This document shows, piece after piece, positions 1-11,495 of a stretch of DNA of 64,000 bases. The stretch spans positions 697,978,656 through 698,042,655 of the forward strand of contig NC_081412.1 in assembly GCF_030272615.1 (NCBI RefSeq), given 5' to 3'. The first letter of the stretch is position 1. Each line of letters begins with the position of its first letter. The stretch is from Cryptomeria japonica (Eukaryota > Streptophyta > Pinopsida > Cupressales > Cupressaceae). The translations under genes were made by a program, and so were the position numbers. Below the pieces are notes generated by a model, which saw only the letters and a program-made list of their open reading frames with translations, did not search any database and was not told the DNA's origin.

Positions 1-172
1 TTTATTCAATTAAATGATATAAAGGGCTCTAGTGAATTTAACTAAATAAATTAAATAATTTACTTAATTAAAGAGAGGAATGTGGGTGATTTAGTTAAAT
101 TAGATTTAACTAAAATAGAGGAATCAACATAAAATATTCATTTAGGAATATGGTCATTTTTATATGTCTACA
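1..172 (-). mobile_element. Z1: edge of an LTR of the TGTAGACA-starting family
   Basis: Read on the minus strand this starts TGTAGACATATAAAAATG at 172, close to the starts of Z2 (TGTAGACACCTAAAAG at 21526) and Z3 (TGTAGACACCTAAAAT at 63335). All three are followed by AT-rich sequence with many AATTAA/AAATAAA runs. The sequence to its right is Copia-A protease coding sequence, whose reading frame stops making sense at about 172, so Z1 inserted into Copia-A. The rest lies outside the window, so whether it is a solo LTR or part of a full element is unknown. Confidence 0.6.
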
Positions 173-1466
173 CTTACCTTCAAAAGAAATAGAACCTCTC
201 CCATAGATCACATAGGCTTTGTCATCTCCAAAATTAACCATCCTACCATCAAACCTTTTCATGCTCACAAATTTATTTTTATCACCAGTCATATGATGTG
301 AACAGCCACTATCAATTACCCATTCATCTTTCTCTTCAACTTTAGCAGTTAAATATTTTTCTTCAATAGTGCAGCTTGTGGAATCAATAGGTACAGATCT
401 ATCTTCTTTAATGGAAATAAACACAACTTCATCTCCTTTTGATTCTTCATTTGTAACACCTTCATCAGCAGCATAATAACAATTCTTTTGATTCCTAAAC
501 TTCTAGTTAGGCTTGTAGGGCTTATCATACTTCTCATTCTTTTCATATCAATCATTCCCATCATGCTTATCAATTTTATCATGCCTGTCATACTTAGACA
601 TTCTTTCTAGGAATCTAGAAGCAAATGTCCTATCTTATTGCAAGAGAAACATTTCAAAGGAAACTTTCCATCATACTTATCGGCTCCTATAGGCAATTTC
701 TAGGCAATTAGTGCTTCAAGATCATCCAACTCTCTTTCTTTCTCTTCCACCTCTCTTGTCTCTCTTTCCTATCTAGATATTTTGCACTCATCAGGATCAT
801 ACTTTTGTTTACCAGATATAGATGTTGATGCTCTAATTGTAGTCTTATACTTTCCATGTGATTCTCCAAACTCACTCAGCTCAAATGCAACAATCTTTCC
901 AACTAGCATATCTCTTGTTACCATAGTCACACTCAAGATCTCATCAATAGCAGCAACCTTGTGTTTATAAGAAGGAGGAAAATATCTTAGCACCTTACCA
1001 ACAATTTCATCTTTCTCAATGGTTCCACCAACACATTTGATACCTAGGAAAATGTCATTCACCTTAGCCATGAAAGAGTGTATGTTCTCATCATCTCCCA
1101 TCTTCAATGTCTCATATTTTCCTTTCAAACTCTACAACTTAGCAACTTTCACCTGTTTATCACCTTCATATAGGATCTCAAGATTCTCCCACATCTCATG
1201 TGTAGTTTGAAGTCCCATTACATTTTTCCTCTCATAATTAGTTAGGACACTAAGTAATGCTTCATTCACTCTAATATTATGTTCAGCTTCATTGATCTCG
1301 TCAAGAGTAGATGGTCCATTTGGAGGAGCATAATAGGAATTCTTTGTAATCTTCCAGTAATCCCATCCAAGACATTTCAAGCCCACTTCCATCTGGTTCT
1401 TCCATATAGTATAATTCCATCAAACCTCGGACTATCCTTCTTAAAGATAACACCTTGAGTTGCCAT
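173..1466 (-). pseudogene. Copia-A gag and start of protease (decayed)
   Basis: This is the 5' part of a Ty1/Copia gag-pol. The likely ATG is at 1466, just inside the primer site and LTR. The Gag capsid-like part (UBN2 type) reads in pieces at 1132-1392 and 769-1128, with the usual W(D/E)xL-YEGD-KVxxAKL and VxDIxxxIKxxGG patterns. A CFSCNKIGH zinc-knuckle half lies near 650. The aspartic protease follows as WVIDSGCSHHMTG near 265-325 and continues to GRGSISFEGK. Gag should bind the element RNA and build the particle; the protease should cut the polyprotein. Several stops and frameshifts break it, and the sequence ends abruptly at about 172 where Z1 begins. Integrase and RT would lie outside the window. 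Confidence 0.85.
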
Positions 1467-1510
1467 CTCGGATCTTCTCAAGCGGTTTATCTTCTACTAG
1501 AGGATCTAGA

Positions 1511-1520
1511 TTTGATACCA
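1511..1520 (-). other. Copia-A primer binding site
   Basis: The minus strand reads TGGTATCAAA three bases inside the LTR end. This matches the 3' end of plant initiator-Met tRNA, the usual Copia primer. Confidence 0.75.
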
Positions 1521-1523
1521 ATT

Positions 1524-2775
1524 TGTTAGCAGCAACAAAGAAGGAAGACTGAGAGGGGGGATGAATTAGTCTTCACCAAATTGGAAAATTTAACCACAAA
1601 AATAGATCTGATAAATTGCAGTAGTAAGACAGATAAGAAAATTGAAAGCACAACACACAACACCAAAATTTTGACATGGAAAAGTTGGTTAAGGGAAAAA
1701 CCACGGTGGGAACCTACCCATAGTAAGATGATACTTTGCAGTAGTATGTAATAATATTACAATGCGGAATGCGCATACATTCAAGCACACTGCCTAGAGC
1801 TCACTGCTCAAATATAATGGCCCAGAAGGCTACAACCCTCAAGGAAGTCTCACTGACTTACAACAAGATTTAGACTACAATTCGGAAGAAATGAATTGAA
1901 AGAATAACATCTCCAAATGCCTGATTATAATTCCGATTAAGCACAATTGTCTACTCTACAACACCAATCTCTCCTCAATATCAACATCAAAGGATAAATA
2001 TCTTGTTAACACACACACCACTCTCTAATAATGTAAACACAACATTGACACTTGAACTGCATGAATATATCACCTATATATACAATTCATCAACCTTGGT
2101 AACAAGGTCGGCTAAACCCTCAACCCTTAATTACAAAATTGCATCACATGATATAAAGATCAACCACCAAACCAATATAATGATTTACATAGTATAGAAT
2201 GAACCTAAATTAATTTCTCAAATGCACAACTCCACCGGAAATCATGCCAAGATCAAGTGCAACATGATACACCACCAGGAAAACCGTATAACATGAAAAT
2301 CATCACCGGTTGATAAAAACCACCAAAAAATCACACAACGATCAATGTGGATCACAAAAACAAATAGGACATGACTAGGAAAAACCAACAAGAATGTTAG
2401 AATCATTAGTAATAGCTACACCAACACCACTTATCAAATCTTCATTTGTTTGTGTCTGAAAGCTCAAGAAAACAACCAATCAGCAACTGTCACGAAGAAA
2501 GATAACTAGTGAAGCATCAAATCATGATCCATTTGAAACAAAGATACACAAGACCATCCCAAACAATATCCCAAAATCTTAGCACAAGATCTGATCACAC
2601 CGAAATGTACCAGACGATATACTAAACTCTACAAAACAATGATCAACAAAACAACACTGCAAACTGGATCATAAGATCTTCCCAATCTGCAATCACAGGA
2701 GCAATGCACAGGAATATGTTGACATTAATGAAAACAACATATCCTAGAAGAAATAATGAACAACAATATCCAACA
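1524..2775 (-). repeat. Copia-A 5' LTR
   Basis: On the minus strand it begins TGTTGGATATTG at 2775 and ends GCTGCTAACA at 1524, followed by the primer site. A TATA box (TATATATA, 2075-2082, minus orientation) fits a U3 of about 690 bases and an R/U5 of about 550. The U5 has the 'cccccctctcagtcttcc' stretch (1543-1560 reversed) seen in the other Copia LTRs here. The partner LTR is outside the window, so the 2775 end is inferred from the TG start only. Confidence 0.7.
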
Positions 2776-2947
2776 ATGAAATCATGGCTATGGAGCAATT
2801 TTTTCAATTGGGGTACACTAGTCAAACCTCAAGGTTAGGCTATCTATTGCCTTAGAAATTACACCTAGTTTCATAGGAATCAAAATTAATTTGTTGATTA
2901 AACTAATGATGGATACCACTTGTTGTCATGTTTTAGTTGCAAGCTTG
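2776..2947. other. Unassigned spacer between Copia-A and Copia-C
   Basis: A 172-base stretch with no coding potential or repeat match that I can see. It may be older flanking DNA into which both Copia elements inserted. The five bases before Copia-C are gcttg; the other copy of that duplication would lie past the window end. Confidence 0.4.
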
Positions 2948-3018
2948 TGTTGGAAAATAAGTTTGTATGGCTGTCCTTGATATCAAACTTGGTTGTCCAA
3001 ATGGATTCCAGTTTGGGT
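2948..3018 (+). repeat. Copia-C 5' LTR, first piece
   Basis: The first 71 bases of the LTR, matching 54357-54427 base for base over most of its length. It ends with tgggt, the target duplication of solo LTR X. The LTR resumes at 18625. Confidence 0.8.
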
Positions 3019-3860
3019 TGTTGGCATTGTATTGTCATTTATGTCAATTGATATGGGATGTCAACTGGTATGCAAGTTGATGTGGATGTCAACCAGTATG
3101 CAAGTTGAAGTTACCAGTATGAAGATTGTTGGCATGTTGATGTTGATCGATAAGTAAGCAAAGAGACAAGGTTGAAGACTACCATTAGGAAATGATGAAG
3201 AATGTGGTTTGTGGTTTGGCAAGTGTGGTCCAGGATAGCATGTCCTAACCAGCAAAATGGAGAAGTGCACGATATGAAGGTTAATTGGTTAGTGTATATT
3301 GGTAGCATGTTTGGTCAGTGACTGAGTTTGAACCAACACAATCAAGTGAGTTGGATGTTGAAAAAGATATCCCATGGACTCTAGGTGGTGAACATGCAGT
3401 GGTAGGTGAATGGTGCATCAGCGAGGTAGTTGCCGACTAGGTCAGTATTAAATGAAGATTGTGGAAATCACGGATCAATTGTAGAGGATTCTGTCTCAAA
3501 GCAGATTGAAAGGCAGAGATTTTATTATTTGATATTATGATCGAGGCAAGATATCTGATCATCTTGTTGATCTGGAGAAGGAAATAGCTAGATCATTTAT
3601 CGTGATCGAGAAAATCAAGATCGATGAATAGGGTCCAGTTTGCTAAATATAGTAAACATTTATAGGAAGAATTAAAAAAAGGACAGAGCTTTGTTGTTTA
3701 ACTATTGTAGGTTGTCGATTCAAGAAGATGAGATTCAATTTGATATGGATCATGGCTGGTGAAGAAAACCCTAGGCACATAAAGTTTGAGTTTTTATTTT
3801 GGTGGGAAATCATGTGTATAAATGTGCAGATCAAATACTTAAGCACAGAGAGTATGTCGG

Positions 3861-5350
3861 TGTTGGCATATCTGATGGAGAAGATGATGTACCAGTAAAG
3901 GACTATAAGTGATGATATATTGATGGACTACTAGTGATGATATAATTGTGATATGATCAGTTATGTGTGTTTTCATTGATGGAAACCATGTATGTTTATG
4001 TTTTTAAGTCTATCAGTTAAGTCTAACCAATAATGGATTGAAATAGATTGAGTTGGAAAGCAAAATTGCCTAGTGATAGTGTACCGGTTAGCCAGAAAAG
4101 AGAAGGAGATGGTTGTGGTAGTGATCTATGTTGAGTCAGGTGTTACGGTTTGGAATGTGTGCTTATGACATCATAAGGAGTCTATGAATTGAACCGCATC
4201 ATGTTTGGAGAACCAAAAGTTGTGTTTGTTATTGACTATTGTTTATTCAACTAGGGTTTGAGAACCGGTATCAAGATCTTTGACCGATGATGTTTTATGG
4301 TTTGGCAGTGATTCTTTTCATGTTCATAAAATGATGATGACATGTCAGAATCCATGTGAAGAGATAAGATGTTGTTTTGGCATGTACAAGGATCGAATTT
4401 CTTAGGAAGCAGCAAAGTGCTTAACAGAATGTGATAAGGATTTGACAACTTATCAAATCAATGTGCGGTGATGAGTTATGATCATTCAACAACTGTAATT
4501 GTCTTGTAATTTGTTGTAATAATCTATATGATGATTTATAATGATCCGATATAATCTATGATGTAGATTATTTGTAGGTTAGGGTTGTGTAACCTACCTA
4601 ATTGTAAAGGTTATTTAAGGTCAAGTGTTAGAAGTTTTATTGTGTCGGTGATCAAAGAAGTGTGTGTGTGTCGAACTAGATTGAGATGTTTGCATGAGAG
4701 AAGTAGATTGGAGCTGACAAGTATTTTTAATAGAAATCTATGAAGTACTAAGTCTAGATCATTTATCTATTGTTTCTTAACAATTTCAGTAATATTAAAA
4801 TCCCTTAATCGAGAAGGTCCTAACAAGCCTGATCTTGTAAATCCCTTCACCAAGTGGCTCATTAATTTGGGTTTAAATCCTCTAGTGAGGTTACTCCTAA
4901 TAGGGTAAAGCTCCTAACAGAGCTAAGTTGTAAAATCCCTTGACCAGGTGACTCCTAACAGGGTCTTCTATTAACTAGGCATTGATGTAAAGCTCCTAAC
5001 CGAGGTAGGATCCTAATAGGGCGCATTCCGAAAGAGTGCATATTTTTTGGGTACCAATTCCCATCATGGTTTTTCCCATTTGGGTTTCCACATGAAAAAT
5101 GCATGTGTTCATGTTGTGGATGGATTGTTGAGTTGTGCATTTGATGTCTTTACTATATTTTCTTAATAATGAACACTTAACTTGCTACCAGTAATGTTTT
5201 GGTGAATCTGCATTAAGTGATTGTTTGATCAGCTACCGATACTGGTTATGAACTATTTTGTGAAGTATTTTATAGATTGGTGAAAAGTTGAGTTTAAACT
5301 TATTACTAATTCACCCCCCTCTCAGTCATAATTGGATCCTCACAATAAAA
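3861..5350 (+). repeat. Copia-B 5' LTR
   Basis: It begins TGTTGGCATATCTG and runs to about ..TCACAATAAA, just before the primer site. It matches the LTR at 16330-17801 throughout, with scattered substitutions. The exact 3' end is uncertain by a few bases because the two copies differ there (..AATAAA against ..AATAATA). It contains the short repeated phrase 'cctaacagagctaag/ gtcctaacaagcc' typical of its R/U5 region at 4800-5000. Confidence 0.85.
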
Positions 5351-5352
5351 AT

Positions 5353-5362
5353 TGGTATCAGA
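5353..5362 (+). other. Copia-B primer binding site
   Basis: TGGTATCAGA, matching the 3' end of initiator-Met tRNA, 2-3 bases after the LTR. Confidence 0.85.
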
Positions 5363-5418
5363 GAATTAGGTCCTCCTTGTGCAGAAGCTTAACCACTTGA
5401 GGAAAAGATCCGAGGAAG

Positions 5419-6973
5419 ATGATGAAGGAAGGTCCCAAATTCACTAAGGAAAACTACATAATATGGAGTGATAGAATGAAGATATATATCAAAGGTATGG
5501 TTGTTCAGTTTTGGCAGCATTTTATTACTTAGTATGTACCTCCTATCGGTCCTCTGACTACAGATCAGTTGAAGGAGTAGCAAGAAAACATTCAAGCACT
5601 TGAAGCCGTTGTAAGTACACTATCTAATACTGAATATATTGATGTCCATGGTTTAGAGACTACTTTTGAAGTTTGGGAGAAGTTATAATTAATCTATGGT
5701 GGTGATAAGCATGTTCAAAAGGCTAAAGAAGAGAGTCTTAGAGGAAAGTTTGATGATATGAGAATGATGGAAGGAGAAAACATTACTCAATATGGACAAA
5801 GGATTAAAGAGGTTGTCAGTGGAATTAAAAGTGTTGGTGGTACTATATAAGAAGACATTTTTGTGAGTAAGATGCTTAGAACTCTATTGCCTTCTTATGC
5901 CATTAGAGTGTCTTCTATTCAAGAGTTGAGGTCAGTTAATAAGGATAAGGTTACTATTGATTATTTGATTTGTAAGCTCACTGCTTTTGAGTTAAATAGT
6001 TTTTATAATAGTGTACCTAAGACAAAATCTATTTTTAAAGAATTTGTATCTAGTGTACCGGTGAGAAAAGGGAAAGATGTTTGTCATAGTCATGAATGCA
6101 GGTCGAGTCATCTTGGTGATAGTAAAGCTGATGTGGATGATGAAGGTAATCTGATGGAATTTTAAGTCCTATTGGCTAAAAGACTTCCTAGAGGCACTGG
6201 TAAGTACAAAGGTAAGTTGCCTCTCAAATATTTCTCTTGTAAAAAGATAGGACATAGTACTGCACATTGTCTTAATAATGATCAAAAGGAAAAGTTTAGA
6301 AAATATAAGGGAAAAGGAAAGAAACAATGTTATGTTGCAGTTGATGAAGGTGCTACTGATGAGGAATCTAAGGATGAATACAATGAGGAGATTATTTTTG
6401 TTGATGTTAAGAAAGATCTATCTGATATGAAGACTTTAGTATCTCGCATTCACAACAGTGATGAATGGATTATTGACAGTGGTTGCTCATACCACATGAC
6501 CGATGGTAAGAAAAATGTTTATTTCTCTTAAATAATTTGATGGTGGTGTAGTAAGATTTGAAAACAATTCACCTTGTATGGTAAAAGTTAAAGGTTCTAT
6601 CTTTTTGAATGGTACAAGTAATGTTGATGATGTATTTTGGGTTGAAGGTTTAAAACATAATTTGTTGAGTGTTGGTCAGTTGAATTACAAAGGTTATCAT
6701 CTTGTGTTTAAGAATGGAGTTTGCAGGATCTTAGGATGCAAAAGAGAATTAATTGCTACTGGTAAGAAAATTAAAGGTAACATATTCCATCTGAATGCTA
6801 ATGTGAATAGTTGTTTCATTGCTAAGGTTAAAGATAGTTGGTTATGGCATAGAAGGTTTTTTCATGTGAACTTTGATAATATGGTTAAGGTCAGCAAATC
6901 TAGTATGCTTAGAGGTATGCCACAACTTTTTAAACCAGAAAATGTGTTGTGTAAATAATGTCAGTTGTGTAAG
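5419..6973 (+). pseudogene. Copia-B gag, protease and pre-integrase (5' half, decayed)
   Basis: Starts at ATG 5419 (MMKEGPKFTKENY). A UBN2-type Gag capsid-like region follows, ending about 6000. Then come a zinc knuckle with a damaged first finger (YFSCKKIGHSTAHC, near 6230), an acidic linker, and an aspartic protease with WIIDSGCSYHMT (6466-6500). The pre-integrase block has GLKHNLLSVGQL (6646) and WLWHRRFFHVNFDNM (6840). The HHCC zinc finger closes with CQLCK at 6959-6973. At least six in-frame stops are present, mostly TAG. The target base copy gtaag (6969-6973) marks where N1 cut the gene between the integrase zinc finger and the catalytic core. The protein resumes in phase at 13470. Confidence 0.88.
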
Positions 6974-7747
6974 TTTTAGGATTCCCAAAGATACTGACAG
7001 GGGGGGTGAATCAGTATCTTACCGGTTATTTGAATTTACTTCAATTAAAACATGAAAAGAATATCAATATTGTCTACTAGTAAATAGAAATAGTGCAGTA
7101 AACAAGAATAGAAACAACCACAAGAAAACACACCATAAAATAGTAGTTTAACGAGGAAACCCGGTGTGGGAAAAACCTCAGTGGGATTTGTGACACACAA
7201 TATTCGCTTACTGGAAAATAAGTGAATATTACTTTTACAATGGGGGCAGGAAGGCCAAGTGCCTAGAGCTCACTGCTCAATTACAAAATGGGAAGTCTCA
7301 CAAACTTACAAAATGGATTATGTAAATCCAATGTCTTGTACTGCTTCAAAATAGCATCTACTATGCCAGATCCAGTATTGGTTTTAGCTCTGCTCCATAC
7401 ATAAACCCTTAACCTATAATTTGCATAATAGGTCTACCGTATTTCACCTATCTACATCCTTACAAAATGTTCTATAATGATCTCATACATATATGAGCCA
7501 TTTTACAACTTGCCAAGTCGGCTTACAATGATTTTATAATTTACAAAATATATTATAAACAAAATTCTTGTCGGTCTGGGTGCTGCTATACTTCCTTTCA
7601 TTGTCGATGGTTTGTGTGTCGGTGTAGAGTCTATCCTTGTTGGTACTGGTAAATTGTCTTGCTGGTATCATAGGATTGCAAGGTTGCCATCAATGACAAA
7701 ACCTTCAATCACCTACAATATCTCACTGGAGTGTGCATTTGCCAACA
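6974..7747 (-). repeat. N1 3' LTR
   Basis: Matches 12678-13464 along its length. On the minus strand it starts TGTTGGCAAATGCACAC at 7747, the same start as the N2 LTRs. The far end is TCCTAAAA where the other copy has TCCTAACA, a point change in the terminal CA. Confidence 0.88.
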
Positions 7748-7973
7748 ATCTCCCCCTTTGGTATTGATGGCAACACTCATGAGAAAAATCCAAAAATTGT
7801 CATCCAAAAAGAATCTACAAGAATTATCTTACCAAAAATTGTGTACCAAAAGAATATGTGCTCCCACTGAGTTGATGAGCCATTTACTGATTATTTTTCT
7901 CATTACCACTACTCCCCCTTTGGCATCAATGACAAAGGTTGTCAAAGTGTCAATTGAGTTGTGGTTTCCAGTT
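7748..7973 (-). other. N1 3' untranslated region with two polypurine tracts
   Basis: Minus strand. A polypurine tract CCAAAGGGGGAGAT (7748-7761) abuts the 3' LTR. A second, similar tract CCAAAGGGGGAGTAGTG lies about 160 bases upstream (7909-7925), just after the ORF2 stop. N2 has the same pair. Confidence 0.8.
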
Positions 7974-10900
7974 TCATCCTTGTAACCGGTTGGTTACAAT
8001 CTGAAAAAGGTTTGCCAATACCAGATTCAGGATCTCAGTGAACCGTTTGCTATCTTTTAATGTAGCCTTTGTCCTCTGAATTGTACCGGTGAGGTGTTGC
8101 ATTTGTTGTGTCGATGTTTTCTGTCCTTGAATTAAAGCCTCATATATCTCTTTTCTTAAGGAGGCGAGGTAGGCCAATTTTGGACTAAGTCTCCATTTTA
8201 GATCTTTTGCCTTTCCTTTTATTCTTTCCATTTCTCTTTCCAACTTTAGAAGTTCCTCCTCAAAACTTGTTATTTTCTGCTCAAAAACTGATAATGGTTT
8301 AGATGAATTAATGAAATTGTTAGCTAGTTGATTTATTTCTTCTTGTACCTTGTTGATCTTCCAGTCTATATCTACTGTCAAAAAGTTAGTTTTACATGTA
8401 TCTCTGTACAAAGTTTTAAATTCTTTTATTGTACTACATAATTCTAGTAAAAGAATGTCAAATTGTCTCATGCACTTCTTTATTTCTTCTTCAAAGAATT
8501 TGTGTTTTTCCTTCTCTAGTTTCTTCTTGAATGCTTCCTCATTTATTTGTTCAATTGTCACTGTGTTGTAAGTAATATACTTAGACAATGTGTCAAGTTG
8601 ATTCAAAGAATCTTTATTATCTATATTACACTTGGATGCTATCATTTTCAAAATTGGAATTGTGTCATCAATTGCTTTGTATGCTTGTGAACTACACTCT
8701 GTTATCTTCTTGATAGAATCCAAAAGAACTTCTATCACATTTGTTTGTTTGAATTCTGCATTAGAAGAACCAACAATCTGTATTCTGCCGATGGGAGTAA
8801 TTTCTTTGCTTGTAGTGACCTTTGGTAGGTCAGTTTATGTTTGCATTTCTTTAAGCAAAGGTTTGGGTTTCTCAGCTGTTGCTGGTGGCACTATCTCTGC
8901 ATCAACCTATTTCTGTGAGGGAGCCTATTGCTCTGCCTGTTTCTCAGTGTTGTCACCTATCGGTTTACCTTCTATGCTATCTATTGCTGGTGGCTCATTT
9001 GCCACATTTGTTTTCCTTGTTGAATCCTTGTCTACCACAATATTGACTTTCTGAGTGTCAATGTTCATTGTATATAACACCTCAAAATCAGGATTTGTGT
9101 CCTCATGTGGTATGTCCATATTCTCACTAGCCGGTTGATTGTCAATGGTAACTACCGGTGGAGTATTTAGAGGCGATGGGGATATGTTATCTATTATTTT
9201 TATGCTGGGTGGTTCACCAACCTTACCTTTTCCCTTATCCTTTTGATATACCTTGATGGGTTTAGGGATTTGATATTCTTCCTACTTTTCCTTCTCTACA
9301 AGGAATATGTCCCATGCATTAGCTATTTCCTCTGTTACCTCATTCACTCTACCAACCATAAGTGCTACATGCCAGTGTGCAGTTGAAAATACTGATCGAT
9401 TAGCCTCAGAGATCAGTTCATCTATCTCTTTAAGTGAGCTGACAAGATGTACAACAAGTAGTTTTTCAATTTTTATTTTCTTATCAAGCTCAACAATAGC
9501 TTGCCTTCTAGCTTCAAGTCTTTTGTACAGTTCTGTCAGAATTTCATCAACAACTTGCATAAAAAATTTCTTGTAAATATCCAAGCGTAGGATTACACTG
9601 TTTTCTACTTGCTCCTTGTCATTAGTTGATAATGAGTCATATAATCTATTAATGTTTTTCAGCTTTCCATCCTCTGTTATTTCATTGAGAAGTTTGTCAA
9701 TTGGAGCAATGGTTTGTTGAGTCTTCTTCTTAGGAGTTAATTTCTTAGCTAGGGGCCTTACTGCCTATTGTTTCTGTCTGATTCTTCTAGGAGAAGGTGA
9801 AGATACCGGTGAAGGTTTCCTTTTTCTCAAAACTCTTTTGAATGCAGTTGGTATATCACTTTCTAAAGAAGTTCCAGTCGGTGAAAGGTGAGTTTTTGGT
9901 TGGAGTGCTTCTAACTCATCTTCAGTAATACCAGTTCATTTAAGTACATCTTCCTTAATAGCTTTTGCTTACCTGGATCCTTTTCTAACTGTTACTTCAA
10001 CCTTTTTAAGAATTTTCTTTGATTGAATTTGTTTTTCAATAGTCTTAGCACTACCAAATACCTCTTCTTTAGGTTCCTTAGGTGCTTCTAGGAGGGCTTT
10101 TGCATATGTTTCTATTATGTGGTCATCAGCTTCATACCCCATTTCAGTAACCCAGATGGTTCCTGGGATAACTTCCTGCATCCAAATTTCATCCTTCTTT
10201 ATAACAAAACAGATTTCATCCTTATACTTGTTCACAATTGCTTGTGACAATCTGACTCTGGTCTTCATCCGGGCCTTCAATGCCTGAAAATACTCATTTA
10301 TATTCTTTTCTCTATTCTCCCCCATGTTGTTTAGTAAATCTGACAAATGTTTGCCTACCGGTATATCAAAACCAAGATTTCTATTACCGATACTAGGTAC
10401 TTGTTTGGTTATGTGTAGCATTAGACAGACAAGTATTATTCCAATTCTGAATGTCCCCTTTTGTCTTTCTTTATCTTTCCCAAATTGTCAATTAGTTCAT
10501 CTTTAAGCCATTCGCACACATCTATTTTTACATTATCATTAACCATGTCATAGGCACTCTTTATGCATAGGCTAGAGACTAATTTTAACCTATTTGCATG
10601 TGTGTTTTTGTAGCCTAAGATCATACTGATGAATCTGACATTGATATCCGTTACATCATTCACCCTTAAGGATCTCTTATCAGATGTTGCACCAGTTAGG
10701 TTAATCACTAGGTCATTTGAGACCTTCTTTCTTTTATCAGGTTTGTTACCGGTGGAGGGTAACCTTGTCATAGCCTTTACTACTTCTTTTATGATTTTTT
10801 GAACTGAGTCCAACCAGAAGAATGCACCATGTACCCTGCTTAGTACTACCCTTATGACATCCTTGGGAAAATTTGGGACACTGAGAATTTCAGTGAAACC

Positions 10901-11188
10901 TAGGGTTTCTACTATCTTGTGTTCAGGTTTGATATTTCCGGATTCATCACAAATTATAGATTTATACATATTCTTAATTTCCTCATCACCTAATTCCTCT
11001 ATATGACAATGTATATACATTATAGGGTCTTCAGCAAAAACTACTCCTTTAGGGATTTGAGAAAATGCACCAATATTATCATCTTTCTTGGCAATCTCAG
11101 GAACTAACTAGAATAGGGGTCTAGGGAATTCAATAACTTCGACAATAGTAGGGTTTGCAATGAATTCAAGAACAAATGAAGAAGCCAT
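7974..11188 (-). pseudogene. N1 ORF2: ~1,070-codon protein of unknown function (decayed)
   Basis: ATG at 11188 (MASSFVLEFIANPTIVE), stop at 7974. The N-terminal ~400 residues hold the conserved domain: IMYIHCHIEELGDEEI, GAFFWLD followed by IIKEVVKAMTRLPSTG, DVTDINVRFISMILGY, VKIDVCEWLKDELI, then YKDEICFVIKKDEIW and EMGYEADD (near 10135). A lysine/proline-rich middle follows (9700-10000). The C-terminal part (9580-7974) is mostly charged coiled coil with KFFEEEIKKC and DLKWRLSPKLAYLASL. Breaks: TAG near the start (PLF*LV), frameshifts near 10430, and stops around 9750-9590 and 8900-9280. N2 and N3 carry the same protein. No RT, integrase or known enzyme motif is visible. The pattern 'WL..I.KE.I..vTGlP..G' resembles hypothetical proteins that I associate with plant repeats; the function is unknown. 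Confidence 0.8.
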
Positions 11189-11495
11189 GGTTATAAATAC
11201 CTGTATCTGCCTTAGGAATGATTGCTTGATAAATTGCTTCACTTCTTTGCTTGAAATGCCTTCACTCAAGAATTTGCACGCTCTTGAAGGTTTGAATGCT
11301 CAGTGAAATGAAAATGGAGCCAAAACACTTATTTTATAAAGTTAATTTCACCAAGCATGATATTTAATGCTTATTGGTTAAGTAATGACTTAACTTATCT
11401 GCCGGTATAGAAGTAATTTCAACTTCTCACCATCAACTGAGGGAATAATAGCATGTTTCAAATTTGATTACCAAACCCTCAAAGGAATTTTTCTT
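11189..11495 (-). promoter_or_regulatory. N1 inter-ORF spacer with TATA-like motif
   Basis: Non-coding in both N1 and N2 yet alignable along its length. On the minus strand TATAAAAT (11331-11338) is followed by GGCTCCATTTTCATTTCAC, then ~120 bases later the ORF2 ATG (11188). This is the layout of a TATA promoter with a short 5' leader. Its use as a promoter is an inference. Confidence 0.5.

Noticed and set aside
5353-5362. tRNA gene fragments at the TGGTATCA sites
   Set aside because: These are primer binding sites of 10-13 bases beside LTRs, not tRNA genes; no cloverleaf is present.
8632-9054. 140-codon plus-strand ORF with hydrophobic runs
   Set aside because: It is the complement of the N1 ORF2 coiled-coil/acidic region; the minus strand has homologues in N2 and N3, this strand does not.
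7974-11188. ORF2 as a host myosin/kinesin/SMC-like protein
   Set aside because: The similarity would rest only on coiled coils; no ATPase P-loop or motor motif is visible.
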